Positions 1 to 8,098 of a stretch of 28,779 nt of DNA are shown here, piece after piece. The position numbers and the translations under genes are program-made. The DNA is from Lachnospiraceae bacterium (GTDB lineage Bacteria > Bacillota > Clostridia > Lachnospirales > Lachnospiraceae): NCBI GenBank assembly GCA_902363835.1, contig CABJBM010000030.1, positions 1 to 28,779 of the forward strand, in the 5' to 3' direction. Within the stretch, counting starts at the first letter, position 1; the number at the start of each line of letters is the position of its first letter. The notes under the pieces were generated by a model, which was not told where the DNA came from, did not search any database, and saw only the letters and a program-made list of their open reading frames with translations.

Positions 1-64
1 CCTATTTTGTTTCATTTTATATATCAAATGTTTTTCAATTCACTATTGACATTTATTAGCTGGA

Positions 65-1147
65 CTAATTGTTTTTAACGAATTCCGGATCAATATTTTT
101 ATCAAACTTATCTATGAGCTCAGGCTCCAGCTGGCCAAGGCTTATATAAAATTCTCCAAGCTCCCTGGCAAAGCTGCCCAGCTCACGACTGCTCCAGTCT
201 TCTGCTGTAATAAACTGAACTCTGCCTAAATCACTGACACAGCTTTCTCTTGTAGTCTCCGCACCTGCTTCTTTTAAAAATTCTACCATCAGATCCGCAG
301 CCATATCAGTATCATCATTCAGCGCTTTACAGGCTTCCATAATACAGTTCATGTATTTCTGAACCAGTTCCGGTTTTCCTTCCACTGCTTTTCTGTTAGC
401 AACTACCATGTCTACATATCTGGTTCCAAGATCAGCCAGATTGCCTACCTGAACCATACCATCATCCACTGCTTCAAAAAATGTAGGAACGTTAAGGGCT
501 ACAGCATCACACTGATTTGCCTGTAAGGCCTGATAAGCCTGTGCAGTATCCATATTAACAATATTTACATCTGCAATTCCAAGCCCCAGCTTTTCCAGCC
601 ATTTTAATGTGGTAAAATGCTGTGCGGTTCCTATTGGCAGGAGAATTGTGGCTCCCTTTACAGTCTCAGGGCTGCCAAGTACATTGGGGTAAGAAGGGTT
701 GTAGCCCTTGGCACCTGCAATAGCAGAATCAGGCTTTACAAATACTCCCAGACCATCTGTAGACTCCAGAACTTCTCCTATAATCATCATGTCATAATTG
801 GCGACACCTGTTACTGCTGCTGCACCCATTGCCCCAACATCCCATAAATCTGCTGCCAATGCTTCATTCATCGGTGCACCTGTTGCAAACATAACTGTTT
901 CCATTTTAAAGCCAGCTTTTTCATCCAGCTTATTCTTCTTAATATACTCTGTGGGCAGACTGGTGATAAACGGCATCATGGCAACTCTTAACACAGGCAA
1001 ATCTCCTGCTGCCTCTGTATTTGAATTCCCTCCGCTTTCTTTTGACTGAACAGAAGCATTTCCACCTCCCTTTCCACAAGCTGTCAGGGTCATGGCCAGA
1101 GCCAGAACCGCCGCTGCAATTTTCATTACGTTTTTGCTTTTTCTCAT
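65..1147 (-). CDS. ABC transporter substrate-binding lipoprotein, SsuA/NMT1-like (sulfonate/sulfate-ester type)
   Basis: This is the extracytoplasmic binding lipoprotein of an ABC importer, 360 residues. The N-terminus has a basic stretch, a hydrophobic core and a lipobox (LTAC) with the lipidated Cys at residue 24, followed by a Gly/Ser/Asn-rich linker. The mature part opens with a periplasmic-binding-protein strand (LRVAMMPF) and has the layout of the NMT1/SsuA/TauA group, which binds sulfonates, sulfate esters, nitrate or thiamine precursors. I chose the ATG at 1147 because GAGGAGG lies 6-7 nt upstream; a start 18 nt earlier would sit inside that ribosome binding site. No permease or ATPase gene is visible, so they probably follow beyond the left edge. 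Two sulfatases and a two-component system upstream suggest a sulfated ligand. That ligand is inferred, and the family also contains binders of other small molecules. Confidence 0.82.
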   Translation of the reverse strand: MRKSKNVMKIAAAVLALAMTLTACGKGGGNASVQSKESGGNSNTEAAGDLPVLRVAMMPFITSLPTEYIKKNKLDEKAGFKMETVMFATGAPMNEALAADLWDVGAMGAAAVTGVANYDMMIIGEVLESTDGLGVFVKPDSAIAGAKGYNPSYPNVLGSPETVKGATILLPIGTAQHFTTLKWLEKLGLGIADVNIVNMDTAQAYQALQANQCDAVALNVPTFFEAVDDGMVQVGNLADLGTRYVDMVVANRKAVEGKPELVQKYMNCIMEACKALNDDTDMAADLMVEFLKEAGAETTRESCVSDLGRVQFITAEDWSSRELGSFARELGEFYISLGQLEPELIDKFDKNIDPEFVKNN

Positions 1148-1204
1148 ATTACATCCTCCTCGCATAATAAGTTTGTAGCATTTTCCCCTATCCTGTTTAC
1201 AAAC

Positions 1205-1260
1205 GGAAATACGAATTTATCCGACTTGCCGCAACCAACTCTTTTTTCTTTCGTATTTCC
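1205..1260 (-). promoter_or_regulatory. Inverted repeat in the SBP leader enclosing a shared motif
   Basis: GGAAATACGAA at 1205-1215 is the exact reverse complement of 1250-1260, giving an 11-bp perfect stem with a loop of 34 nt in the predicted 5' leader of the transporter gene. The loop contains TTGCGGCAAGTCGG on the minus strand (1221-1234). Transcription from the TATAAT-like box at 1274-1279 would place this structure just after the start site. It could be an operator pair or an RNA structure. The -35 region for that -10 box is poor, so the promoter assignment is tentative. Confidence 0.45.
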
Positions 1261-1489
1261 TTCTTGTATTATGATTATATAATAGCCATTGTACCTCTGT
1301 TTTTTTATTATTTTATTTTTCTTTTGCTTTTCGGATGGATTTTGTTAAAATGAAATTGTTGACTTTTCCAATTTTGACATTTGTTTTGTTATTATGACGG
1401 AAACTTGCGCCTTTTCTTCCCCATTGCTTAATGAGGCTTTACAAAAGAGACTTCTGTGAAATACGAACAAGCCAGTGCTTTTCTTCTTC

Positions 1490-1518
1490 GGTCTGCTTGT
1501 AAGAAGTTTGGTCTGCTT
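1490..1518. promoter_or_regulatory. Possible activator site: 9-bp direct repeats 20 bp apart
   Basis: GGTCTGCTT occurs at 1490-1498 and again at 1510-1518, exactly 20 bp (about two helical turns) apart. AraC-family regulators commonly bind direct repeats at about this spacing, and the cluster encodes an AraC-type response regulator. The repeat lies well upstream of the SBP start. No matching pair was found upstream of the sulfatase operon, so the assignment is speculative. Confidence 0.25.
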
Positions 1519-1589
1519 ACAGAAAAGCAACAGTCATTGCTCTGCACGGCTCTCCTTGAAGTTCATCACTTATTCTATATCCCTCATGC

Positions 1590-1625
1590 AAAAAGATGAC
1601 CGCTCAGCTATCGGCTGGCGGTCAT
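1590..1625 (-). terminator. Rho-independent terminator of the sulfatase operon
   Basis: ATGACCGC (1596-1603) pairs with GCGGTCAT (1618-1625) in an 8-bp stem with further partial pairing in the loop. Read on the minus strand it is followed by a five-T run (1590-1594). It lies about 20 nt after the stop of the sulfatase gene at 1645 and separates that operon from the transporter gene. Confidence 0.75.
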
Positions 1626-1644
1626 ACAATATCATCCCCTCTTC

Positions 1645-3138
1645 TTAGAATCCGTATCGTTTAAGCATCTCCAAAGGACACTGGTTTTCCTTCATACGTT
1701 TTCTCATTAAATGGATCATTCTTTTTTCTGCTGCCTCATCCTCAATGGGCGATTCCTGATTGGGATCTTTCTCTAAATCAAACAACATGGCAGGATATGT
1801 ATTTTGTCCGGCTTCTCTGTCATAGGGAATCTGCATAACAGGCAGCTCCTTTGTAAATGGGAATCCATCTGACAAAGTCATCAGCTTTAACTCTTCATCC
1901 TTTATAAAAGCTCTGCGTCCTCCATGGCGAGTAGGCATCAAAGTATATTGATAAATCTTTGTCTCATAATTTACAGGACTTCTCATATAAACATAACGTC
2001 CGTCTGTACAGTTTATCTGGCCTCCATAAATTCCGAAAAGAGCGGCTTCCCGTATGGCTTTATCTTCCTGAAGTACAGACTGAAGGGGAATTCCCTCCAT
2101 ATCTTTTGGAAGTTCCAGACCAAATTGTTTCAATATGGTTGCAGGCAGATCAATGGTCTGCACCAGACTTTTTACCCTCTTTCCACTTACTCCGGTAACC
2201 GGATCCCATATGAACAAAGGTATCCTGGCCACTTCATTATAAAACGGACAGTGGCATTTGGCCCATTGCCCATGTTCAGACAAAAGGAACCCGTGATCTG
2301 TATTAACAATGAGCATTGTATCCTTCCACATATTGTACTCATCCATCAGATCCAGGATCTCACCCAGCTTTTCATCACACATAGACAACAAAGCTCCGTA
2401 TTCTGACCTCAAATGAAGAATTTCCTCCGGTGTATCACTTTCATCCAGTTTCCTGTAATCCGGCCAGTCATAAACAGCTCCATTGTAGGTATGGGGAAAC
2501 AGCTTTTTAAACTTATCATGAGTAAAAAACGGCTCATGTGGGTCAAAGGTTTCTATGTGCAAAAACCACTGGTCTGCATTGTGGTTGGTCCTGATAAATT
2601 CTTTGCCGGCTTCAAACGTTTTACTCTGGGGCTGCTTCTCTTCCGTATCTAAATAGGATCTGTTAATAAAATCCTGGGGAACCCAGTTGTGCTCCCAGCT
2701 GTCAGCAATTCCATCACACCGGTTTTTATATTCCTCTGGTGACCTGCTCTCTCCTACAACACCTTTCCATGCATCTCCCTCCTGTCCACGGAATCCTTCC
2801 CATGTTCTGTATCTGGTATGATAGGTTGCCCCGCCGTCTTCAAAATAATGGTAATGATCCGTAGCAATATGGGTATGAACGCCATTGTGATTTAACAGCT
2901 CAGGCATGGAATCATCAAAAGGCTCTAATGGTCCCCAGCTTCGATGGAGAAAATTATATCTCCCGGTGTGCAGTTCCCGCCGCGCAGGCATGCAGGGAAG
3001 GCTGCCGGCATAACAATTGTCAAACGTTACCGAATGTTCTGCCAGCCTGTTAAAATTAGGAGTTTTTGCAAATCTTCCTCCATAGGACTCCAGCATATTT
3101 CTATTTAATGAATCAAACATGACCATCAATACTCTCAT
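1645..3138 (-). CDS. Sulfatase, cytoplasmic, Cys-type
   Basis: This is a 497-residue member of the arylsulfatase (S1/alkaline phosphatase-like) family, which hydrolyses sulfate esters. The maturation motif C-M-P-A-R is at residues 49-53 and is followed by the usual H-TGR (to residue 60); Cys49 would become formylglycine. Other likely metal or active-site residues are Asp9, His201, Asp281-His282 and Lys294. The protein is less canonical than the sulfatase encoded at 6456: a single Asp is present in the first metal motif (MFDS), and no clear GKWH motif is visible. There is no signal peptide, so it should act in the cytoplasm. The start has GGGGAG 11 nt upstream. The gene follows the response regulator gene by 8 bp in the same operon. 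The natural substrate cannot be read from the sequence; a carbohydrate or aryl sulfate is possible. Confidence 0.88.
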   Translation of the reverse strand: MRVLMVMFDSLNRNMLESYGGRFAKTPNFNRLAEHSVTFDNCYAGSLPCMPARRELHTGRYNFLHRSWGPLEPFDDSMPELLNHNGVHTHIATDHYHYFEDGGATYHTRYRTWEGFRGQEGDAWKGVVGESRSPEEYKNRCDGIADSWEHNWVPQDFINRSYLDTEEKQPQSKTFEAGKEFIRTNHNADQWFLHIETFDPHEPFFTHDKFKKLFPHTYNGAVYDWPDYRKLDESDTPEEILHLRSEYGALLSMCDEKLGEILDLMDEYNMWKDTMLIVNTDHGFLLSEHGQWAKCHCPFYNEVARIPLFIWDPVTGVSGKRVKSLVQTIDLPATILKQFGLELPKDMEGIPLQSVLQEDKAIREAALFGIYGGQINCTDGRYVYMRSPVNYETKIYQYTLMPTRHGGRRAFIKDEELKLMTLSDGFPFTKELPVMQIPYDREAGQNTYPAMLFDLEKDPNQESPIEDEAAEKRMIHLMRKRMKENQCPLEMLKRYGF

Positions 3139-3146
3139 GATTTCTT

Positions 3147-4661
3147 TTACTCCCCTCTTCTGTATTCATAAGGATTGACCCCATACCGTTTTTTAAAGGT
3201 TGTGGAAAAATAACTTACATTAGGATATCCCACCGATTCCCCGATTTTCTGAACACGTTCTGTTGTGTGGGACAGCAGATAGGCGGCCTTTTTAAGCCTT
3301 ATTTCAGAGACAAAGGCACTATAGGTACAGCCCACCTCTTCCTTAAAGATTCTGGATAAATACTCAGGGTTTAAATGGACCTTCTGGGAAAGCATTTCCA
3401 GGCTGATGGCTTCGCTGTAATGCTTTCTCACATAATCAACGGCAGCTGCCACTCCTTTGGACAATCGTCTTTCATCTACATCCTGATATGCCAACACATT
3501 TTTAATAAACTCCAAAACCCTGTACCGGGCTTCTGCATAGTCTGTAGTTTTATAGACCCGGCTTTTTTCTTCTAAAAGCATATGGTGCATCAGCTGCGCA
3601 TCCTCTTCTGCAAACCGCATATATGCCATTTCCATTGCATCACAGCAAAAGGCAGTAAAACTGCTGATAGGGACCCCTGTATCTTCCCTGGCTTCTTCCA
3701 TGGTCTCTTCTGTTCTTCCATAAAATTTGTCGCTTTGCACATCATATAATTCCCGTCTTTTCTTCCGGAAAACAGATTCCCACTTTAATTCCTTTTTCCT
3801 GATTTCACTTCCATTGCTCTCTGCCTGCCAAACTTTTATTTTCCCTTCATAATATCCTTGTCCCAGACCATAAACCGCCTGAACAATGGCATCTGACACA
3901 CTGCTTAAACGTTCTGTTATGGTGCTGACGCCTGCCATACAGCCGTTATTTAATACAATTGCAGATGCATACTCATATAAAACCTGATTCTTCTTAAGCT
4001 CTGTTAAATCCCTTGCCAGATTACCAATGATCACATAGATATATCTGTCATACTCAAAGCTGGCCACATGGCGGACACAGGGGTTCTGAGGCAGGACAAA
4101 ATCTTTCATTAAATCCTGTTTCCAGACAGCTATGGAAAACAATCCTCCATCCCTCCATCTGATATTACACTCTCTCAGCTGCCTGATATCCTCCTCTTCC
4201 AATGGGCCGTCTTTTCTTAAAATATCACTGATTATGGAGTGCTGCTGTCCTGTACTCTCCGTTTCTCCTCGAACGTCTTTAGAACCCTCTCTTTTTATTT
4301 GCAGTTCCAGCTTAGAAAGCATCTCCTGAAAGGACTGTTGATTCATCTCTGTTTTCAGCAGATAATCGTCACCGCCCTGGCGAATGGCTTCCCGCACCAG
4401 ATCAAAGTCTGCAAAAGCAGTCAGCAGTATGACAATTGTTCTGGGATTTAACTTTTTAATCTCCTTTAAAAGCTCTAAGCCTCCCATAAGAGGCATTTTT
4501 ATATCTGTGAATACAATATCAGCCTCATTTTCTTTAAATATTGACAGAGCCTGCTCTCCGTTATGGGCACACCCTGTCAGCTCACAGCCCGGATAGCTCT
4601 GAATACAAAACTGCAGCCACTCACAAATCATTCTTTCATCATCTACAATCAGTATTTTCAT
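3147..4661 (-). CDS. YesN-type response regulator (REC-AraC)
   Basis: This 504-residue protein is the transcription factor of a two-component system. The N-terminal receiver domain (about 1-120) has the acidic pair Asp7-Asp8, the phospho-acceptor Asp53 in FTDIKMP, Thr81 and Lys103. A long linker of about 280 residues with no recognised fold leads to a C-terminal AraC/XylS double helix-turn-helix (about 403-504), with the typical IGESVGY and YFSTTFKKRYG segments. The start codon overlaps the histidine kinase stop by 4 bp (ATGA), so the two are translationally coupled. YesN-type regulators usually activate nearby transport and degradation genes, so the sulfatases and the SBP operon are likely targets. 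The effector is unknown. Confidence 0.93.
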   Translation of the reverse strand: MKILIVDDERMICEWLQFCIQSYPGCELTGCAHNGEQALSIFKENEADIVFTDIKMPLMGGLELLKEIKKLNPRTIVILLTAFADFDLVREAIRQGGDDYLLKTEMNQQSFQEMLSKLELQIKREGSKDVRGETESTGQQHSIISDILRKDGPLEEEDIRQLRECNIRWRDGGLFSIAVWKQDLMKDFVLPQNPCVRHVASFEYDRYIYVIIGNLARDLTELKKNQVLYEYASAIVLNNGCMAGVSTITERLSSVSDAIVQAVYGLGQGYYEGKIKVWQAESNGSEIRKKELKWESVFRKKRRELYDVQSDKFYGRTEETMEEAREDTGVPISSFTAFCCDAMEMAYMRFAEEDAQLMHHMLLEEKSRVYKTTDYAEARYRVLEFIKNVLAYQDVDERRLSKGVAAAVDYVRKHYSEAISLEMLSQKVHLNPEYLSRIFKEEVGCTYSAFVSEIRLKKAAYLLSHTTERVQKIGESVGYPNVSYFSTTFKKRYGVNPYEYRRGE

Positions 4662-6454
4662 GTGAAATCCTCTTCATTAAAATACTCTCTCCTTATAACA
4701 GGAAGCTTTAAAGTAACGGTTGTTCCGATTCCTGATTCACTTTCCACAAGAAGCCCATACGAATCTCCAAAATTGATTCTGATTCGATTTAACACATTTA
4801 AGATGCCAATGGAACCTCCTGTATGGTACTCTCTGTCCTCCAGCTGATTTCTCAGCTGCATAAGTTCCTCTTCACTCTGACCAACTCCATCGTCGGAAAT
4901 GGTGATCAGAAGACAGTCACTGCATATGGCAGATTCGACCACAATCAGCCCCGGCTCCTCCTTTGCATTAAGTCCATGAAATATGGCATTTTCCACGATT
5001 GGCTGAATAATAAGAGAAGGCACAAGGCACCCCTTTGTCATTTCCTCTATTTCACATTCAAAATGCACTTTATCGCCATAGCGGATCTGTTGAAGTACCA
5101 GATATTTTTTCGTATTCTCAAACTCTTCTTCCAGCAAAATGAAATCCGTATCTACTGACAAAGTCCTCTTTAGTAAGTCTATAAAAGCTGACATCATTAA
5201 AACCGCCTGCTTGTTATTCCCCAGTTCAATCATGCACTGAATGGAAAACAGGGTATTATAAAGGAAATGTGGATTGATCTGGGCCCTTAGAAAATCCAGC
5301 TCTGATTTCCGCTTTTTTATTTCTTTTTGCTTTACGCTTTCCATCAGTTTTTTAATCTCTTTTGCCATCTCATTAAAACTGTCTTTCAATTGATTGACTT
5401 CTTCATAGCCTTTAATGTCGCTGATCACATCAAAATCACCCTGGCGCACCTGATCCATCAGACTGCACAGCTTCTGGATAGGCTTTGATATTCTGCCGGA
5501 TAAATAATAAGCAGCTCCTGCTCCTGCAAAAATGCAGAAGCTTAAAAGCAGGAGCAAAATGGCAATGGCCTGATGGAGAGGCTTAAAAATCACAGAGCAA
5601 GGCATCTCCTCTACAATTGTCCAGCCTGTTTCAGGATCATAATAATTGGACAACAGATAATCCTGCCCCAGCTTTCTGATCATGTTGTACTGATTTATCC
5701 CATAGAACTGTCTGAAGTTTTTAACCCCAATGAAGTTTTTGCCAAGCAAGGCCTTATCTCTGCTGGATACAATATTTCCTTTTTTATCAAAAATATAGAA
5801 ATTACTGTTTTCCTCTACAGAACTGTACAAACCCTCCAGATACTTTTCATCTATATTGACCAGGATGGTACCAAGTATATTGCCCTCCTGATCCATAACC
5901 TGACGAAATGCACCGAATACATAGGGATTTTCTATTCCTGAGCTGCCAAACTTTTCCTGAAAACTGCTGATAAACACCATATCATCTTCAGAATCATAGC
6001 TTTGCCTGTACCATAACTGGCTTTCCAATCCCTGAAAATCATAATCCCCATTTCCCCTTGATGAGTACTGAAAACCATTATTTCCCAGAATGACCACATC
6101 ATAGTTCAAACCTATATCATGAAAAACCTGGTCATAGGTCTTTTTTAACTCATCGAGATAATGAATTGCCTTTTGCCTGTTCTCCAGGAACGGATCCTTT
6201 TCTTCAGACAGGCAGCTTCTCATATGTTCATCATAGCGGTAAAGATTGGATATGGTAATTGTATTGCTTTTTATGGTATTGGATCGTTCTGAAATCTGTT
6301 TTAATACATCAAGTCTGCTCTGTCCGATCTGATCCAGCATAAGGCTTTTGATCCCTAAGAATAAAAACATAACAAAAAGAAGGGAAATCAAAGCAAAGGT
6401 AAGCCCATATCCCAGGCGCAGCTGTGCCTTAAGGGTTGTAAATCCCTTTTTCAT
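4658..6454 (-). CDS. YesM-type sensor histidine kinase
   Basis: This is a membrane sensor kinase of 598 residues. It has a first membrane span (about 16-35), an extracytoplasmic Cache-like sensor region (about 40-290), a second span (about 295-317), a HAMP domain (about 318-370) and a HisKA_5-type kinase core. The phospho-acceptor His396 lies in AQINPHFLYNTLF, and the ATPase domain shows IVENAIFHGL (Asn489) and DDGVG (521-525). I chose the ATG at 6454: an AAGGA lies 10 nt upstream and the upstream sulfatase stops at 6456, so the two open frames barely touch. In-frame starts further upstream would overlap the sulfatase gene and lack a ribosome binding site. It is the partner of the downstream response regulator. 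The signal is presumably an extracellular ligand, perhaps a sulfated sugar. Confidence 0.93.
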   Translation of the reverse strand: MKKGFTTLKAQLRLGYGLTFALISLLFVMFLFLGIKSLMLDQIGQSRLDVLKQISERSNTIKSNTITISNLYRYDEHMRSCLSEEKDPFLENRQKAIHYLDELKKTYDQVFHDIGLNYDVVILGNNGFQYSSRGNGDYDFQGLESQLWYRQSYDSEDDMVFISSFQEKFGSSGIENPYVFGAFRQVMDQEGNILGTILVNIDEKYLEGLYSSVEENSNFYIFDKKGNIVSSRDKALLGKNFIGVKNFRQFYGINQYNMIRKLGQDYLLSNYYDPETGWTIVEEMPCSVIFKPLHQAIAILLLLLSFCIFAGAGAAYYLSGRISKPIQKLCSLMDQVRQGDFDVISDIKGYEEVNQLKDSFNEMAKEIKKLMESVKQKEIKKRKSELDFLRAQINPHFLYNTLFSIQCMIELGNNKQAVLMMSAFIDLLKRTLSVDTDFILLEEEFENTKKYLVLQQIRYGDKVHFECEIEEMTKGCLVPSLIIQPIVENAIFHGLNAKEEPGLIVVESAICSDCLLITISDDGVGQSEEELMQLRNQLEDREYHTGGSIGILNVLNRIRINFGDSYGLLVESESGIGTTVTLKLPVIRREYFNEEDFT

Positions 6455-6455
6455 T

Positions 6456-7928
6456 TTATTCCATTCCTTTTTCATCTTTACAATGGGTTTTCTGCATTTT
6501 TTCTTTAATATAATCATCACAGCTATGGGACATTTTCCCCTTACTCCAGACTCCCGCCAGATTGATTTGCCCGGAACCGTATACGGCTTCTTTTGCACCA
6601 TCAATCTCCGGATTTACATATTTTAAAAACCACTGCTCCAATTCATAATTCAGTTTATTTCTTATTTCTGCCGTTTCTCCGTTTTCAGAGGTTTCTTTGT
6701 CTTCAGATAAAAGAAGATTGTTTCTCTCTCCCGGATCTTTCTCTAAATCATAGAGCTCATTGGGTCCATAAGGGTAGCGTTTGATAAACTTATATCTGGT
6801 TCCCCGTATCATCCGGTTCGGCCCATATTCATCCAATACAACAATTGCTTCTGACTGAACAAACGGCTGTCCCTTCATAGCCGGAAGAAAGCTTCTGCCT
6901 GGAAGCTGACCTGTAAAACGGTTCTCTGCTCCCACATAATCCAGCAGTGTAGGCATAAAATCATAAGCGGAAACAAGAGAAGTGTTTACCTTTCCCTGAG
7001 GAATCCTGCCCGGCTGGCTGGCAATAAAAGGAACCTTAACTGAGGATTCATACATATTGATGGGAAAGGTACCATTGCCTTTTCCCCAAAAACCATGATG
7101 TCCGCAGCTGAATCCATTATCACTGGAAAAAAGTATCAGCGTCTCTTCCCTGATGCCCAGACGATCAAGCTCATCAAGAATGCGGCCAATATTCTGATCC
7201 ATTGCAGTGACTGCCGCGTAATATCCCGTCTGATTGGCCTTTAAATCCTTTAAAACCTCTTCTGTTAAATAAATACTATCAGGATGCTTTTCCTCCATAG
7301 GGCATGATAAAAAGGAACAGTCCTCATAAATTTTTGTGTATTCTTTTGGATGGTTGTTAACCCATGGGGAATGAGGTGCCGTATAGCCCACATGAAGATA
7401 AAAAGATTGCTTGCCTGCATACTCATTGATAAAAGATATGGCATCATCGGTTATCACATCAGTGACATAACCGGATTCATAGATTAGTTGTCCTTCTTTA
7501 TAAAAGGGAGCATTATAATAAGGGCCTCCGCCAGATTTGTGCGCAAACCAGTGTGTAAAACTCTTTTGTGGTACAGAACTTCTGCCAACGTGCCATTTAC
7601 CGGACAAACCACATACATAACCTTCCTCTGCCAACACATCGGTATAAGCGGTCTGACCTGCCAGATATTCTATATCCTCCTGTTCTTTATTATCATCCCG
7701 AAGCCAGTCATGCACCCCATGCTGTGATGGAATCCTCCCTGTTAAAAGAGAAGCCCTGGCCGGGGAACAAACAGGGGAAGCACAGAAAAAGTTATCAAAA
7801 CGGATTCCCTCTTCTGCCAGCCTGTCCAGGTTAGGCGTAATAATCTCTTGGTTCCCGGAACAGCCCATAGCCCAGGCTCCCTGATCATCCGATAATATAC
7901 AAATGATATTGGGTTTATTTTTACTCAT
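6456..7928 (-). CDS. Sulfatase, cytoplasmic, Cys-type (canonical)
   Basis: This 490-residue arylsulfatase-family protein is the first gene of the operon. It carries the full set of family residues: Asp14-Asp15, the maturation motif C-S-P-A-R with Cys54 (the formylglycine precursor) followed by LLTGR, Lys111-Trp-His113, His186, Asp270-Asn271 and Lys283. The absence of a signal peptide implies a cytoplasmic substrate. AAGGAG lies 6 nt before the ATG. A promoter with a shared leader motif lies upstream, and the histidine kinase starts within 2 nt of its stop. Activity requires conversion of Cys to formylglycine by an anaerobic sulfatase-maturating radical SAM enzyme; no such gene is in this window. 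The exact sulfate ester is unknown. Confidence 0.92.
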   Translation of the reverse strand: MSKNKPNIICILSDDQGAWAMGCSGNQEIITPNLDRLAEEGIRFDNFFCASPVCSPARASLLTGRIPSQHGVHDWLRDDNKEQEDIEYLAGQTAYTDVLAEEGYVCGLSGKWHVGRSSVPQKSFTHWFAHKSGGGPYYNAPFYKEGQLIYESGYVTDVITDDAISFINEYAGKQSFYLHVGYTAPHSPWVNNHPKEYTKIYEDCSFLSCPMEEKHPDSIYLTEEVLKDLKANQTGYYAAVTAMDQNIGRILDELDRLGIREETLILFSSDNGFSCGHHGFWGKGNGTFPINMYESSVKVPFIASQPGRIPQGKVNTSLVSAYDFMPTLLDYVGAENRFTGQLPGRSFLPAMKGQPFVQSEAIVVLDEYGPNRMIRGTRYKFIKRYPYGPNELYDLEKDPGERNNLLLSEDKETSENGETAEIRNKLNYELEQWFLKYVNPEIDGAKEAVYGSGQINLAGVWSKGKMSHSCDDYIKEKMQKTHCKDEKGME

Positions 7929-7958
7929 TTTGTTCTCCTTACTATTAGGTTATAATAG

Positions 7959-7973
7959 CTGCGGCAAGTCGAA
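7959..7973. promoter_or_regulatory. Leader motif shared with the SBP control region
   Basis: CTGCGGCAAGTCGAA on the plus strand shares 12 identical bases (TGCGGCAAGTCG) with the SBP leader, where the word is on the minus strand. Here it lies just downstream of the predicted start site of the sulfatase operon, where a repressor could block transcription. Because the two copies have opposite orientation relative to their genes, the two leader RNAs are complementary over 12 nt. Confidence 0.4.
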
Positions 7974-7984
7974 CATTTACCCTA

Positions 7985-8013
7985 AGTATATAGAATATGA
8001 AATGAATTGTAAA
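7985..8013 (-). promoter_or_regulatory. Sigma-A-type promoter of the sulfatase/two-component operon
   Basis: On the minus strand TTTACA (8013-8008) and TATACT (7990-7985) are separated by exactly 17 bp. Each box has one or two mismatches to the consensus. The predicted start site is near 7978, giving a leader of about 50 nt before the sulfatase ATG at 7928. Confidence 0.65.
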
Positions 8014-8050
8014 GATACATTTTATGTTAAACCATCTTCCAACCGTAAAA

Positions 8051-8090
8051 AGCAGCCGGATTATAAGCATTTTCTTATAATCCGGCTGCT
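8051..8090 (-). terminator. Strong Rho-independent terminator after pepT and the sulfatase remnant
   Basis: A perfect 17-bp stem (8051-8067 with 8074-8090) surrounds a 6-nt loop and is followed on the minus strand by a TTTTT run (8047-8051). It ends the pepT transcript and insulates the sulfatase promoter, which lies a few tens of bases further on. Confidence 0.9.
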
Positions 8091-8098
8091 CCGAACTT

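Larger units (their letters stand above)
1166..1589. other. Intergenic control region upstream of the SBP gene
   Basis: This spacer of more than 400 bp has no credible gene; a 61-codon minus-strand frame within it (1345-1530) has no ribosome binding site or recognisable sequence. It is AT-rich and holds possible control elements: a TATAAT on the minus strand (1274-1279), the repeated word GAAATACGAA (1206-1215, inverted at 1250-1259, and again at 1458-1467), the word TGCGGCAAGTCG shared with the leader of the sulfatase operon, and a 9-bp direct repeat at 20-bp spacing (1490-1518). It probably carries the promoter of the transporter operon, because the upstream sulfatase operon ends in a terminator at about 1590-1625. 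Confidence 0.6.

Noticed and set aside
1345..1530. A 61-codon minus-strand frame in the spacer upstream of the SBP gene
   Set aside because: No ribosome binding site, no recognisable protein features, and it overlaps the putative control elements.
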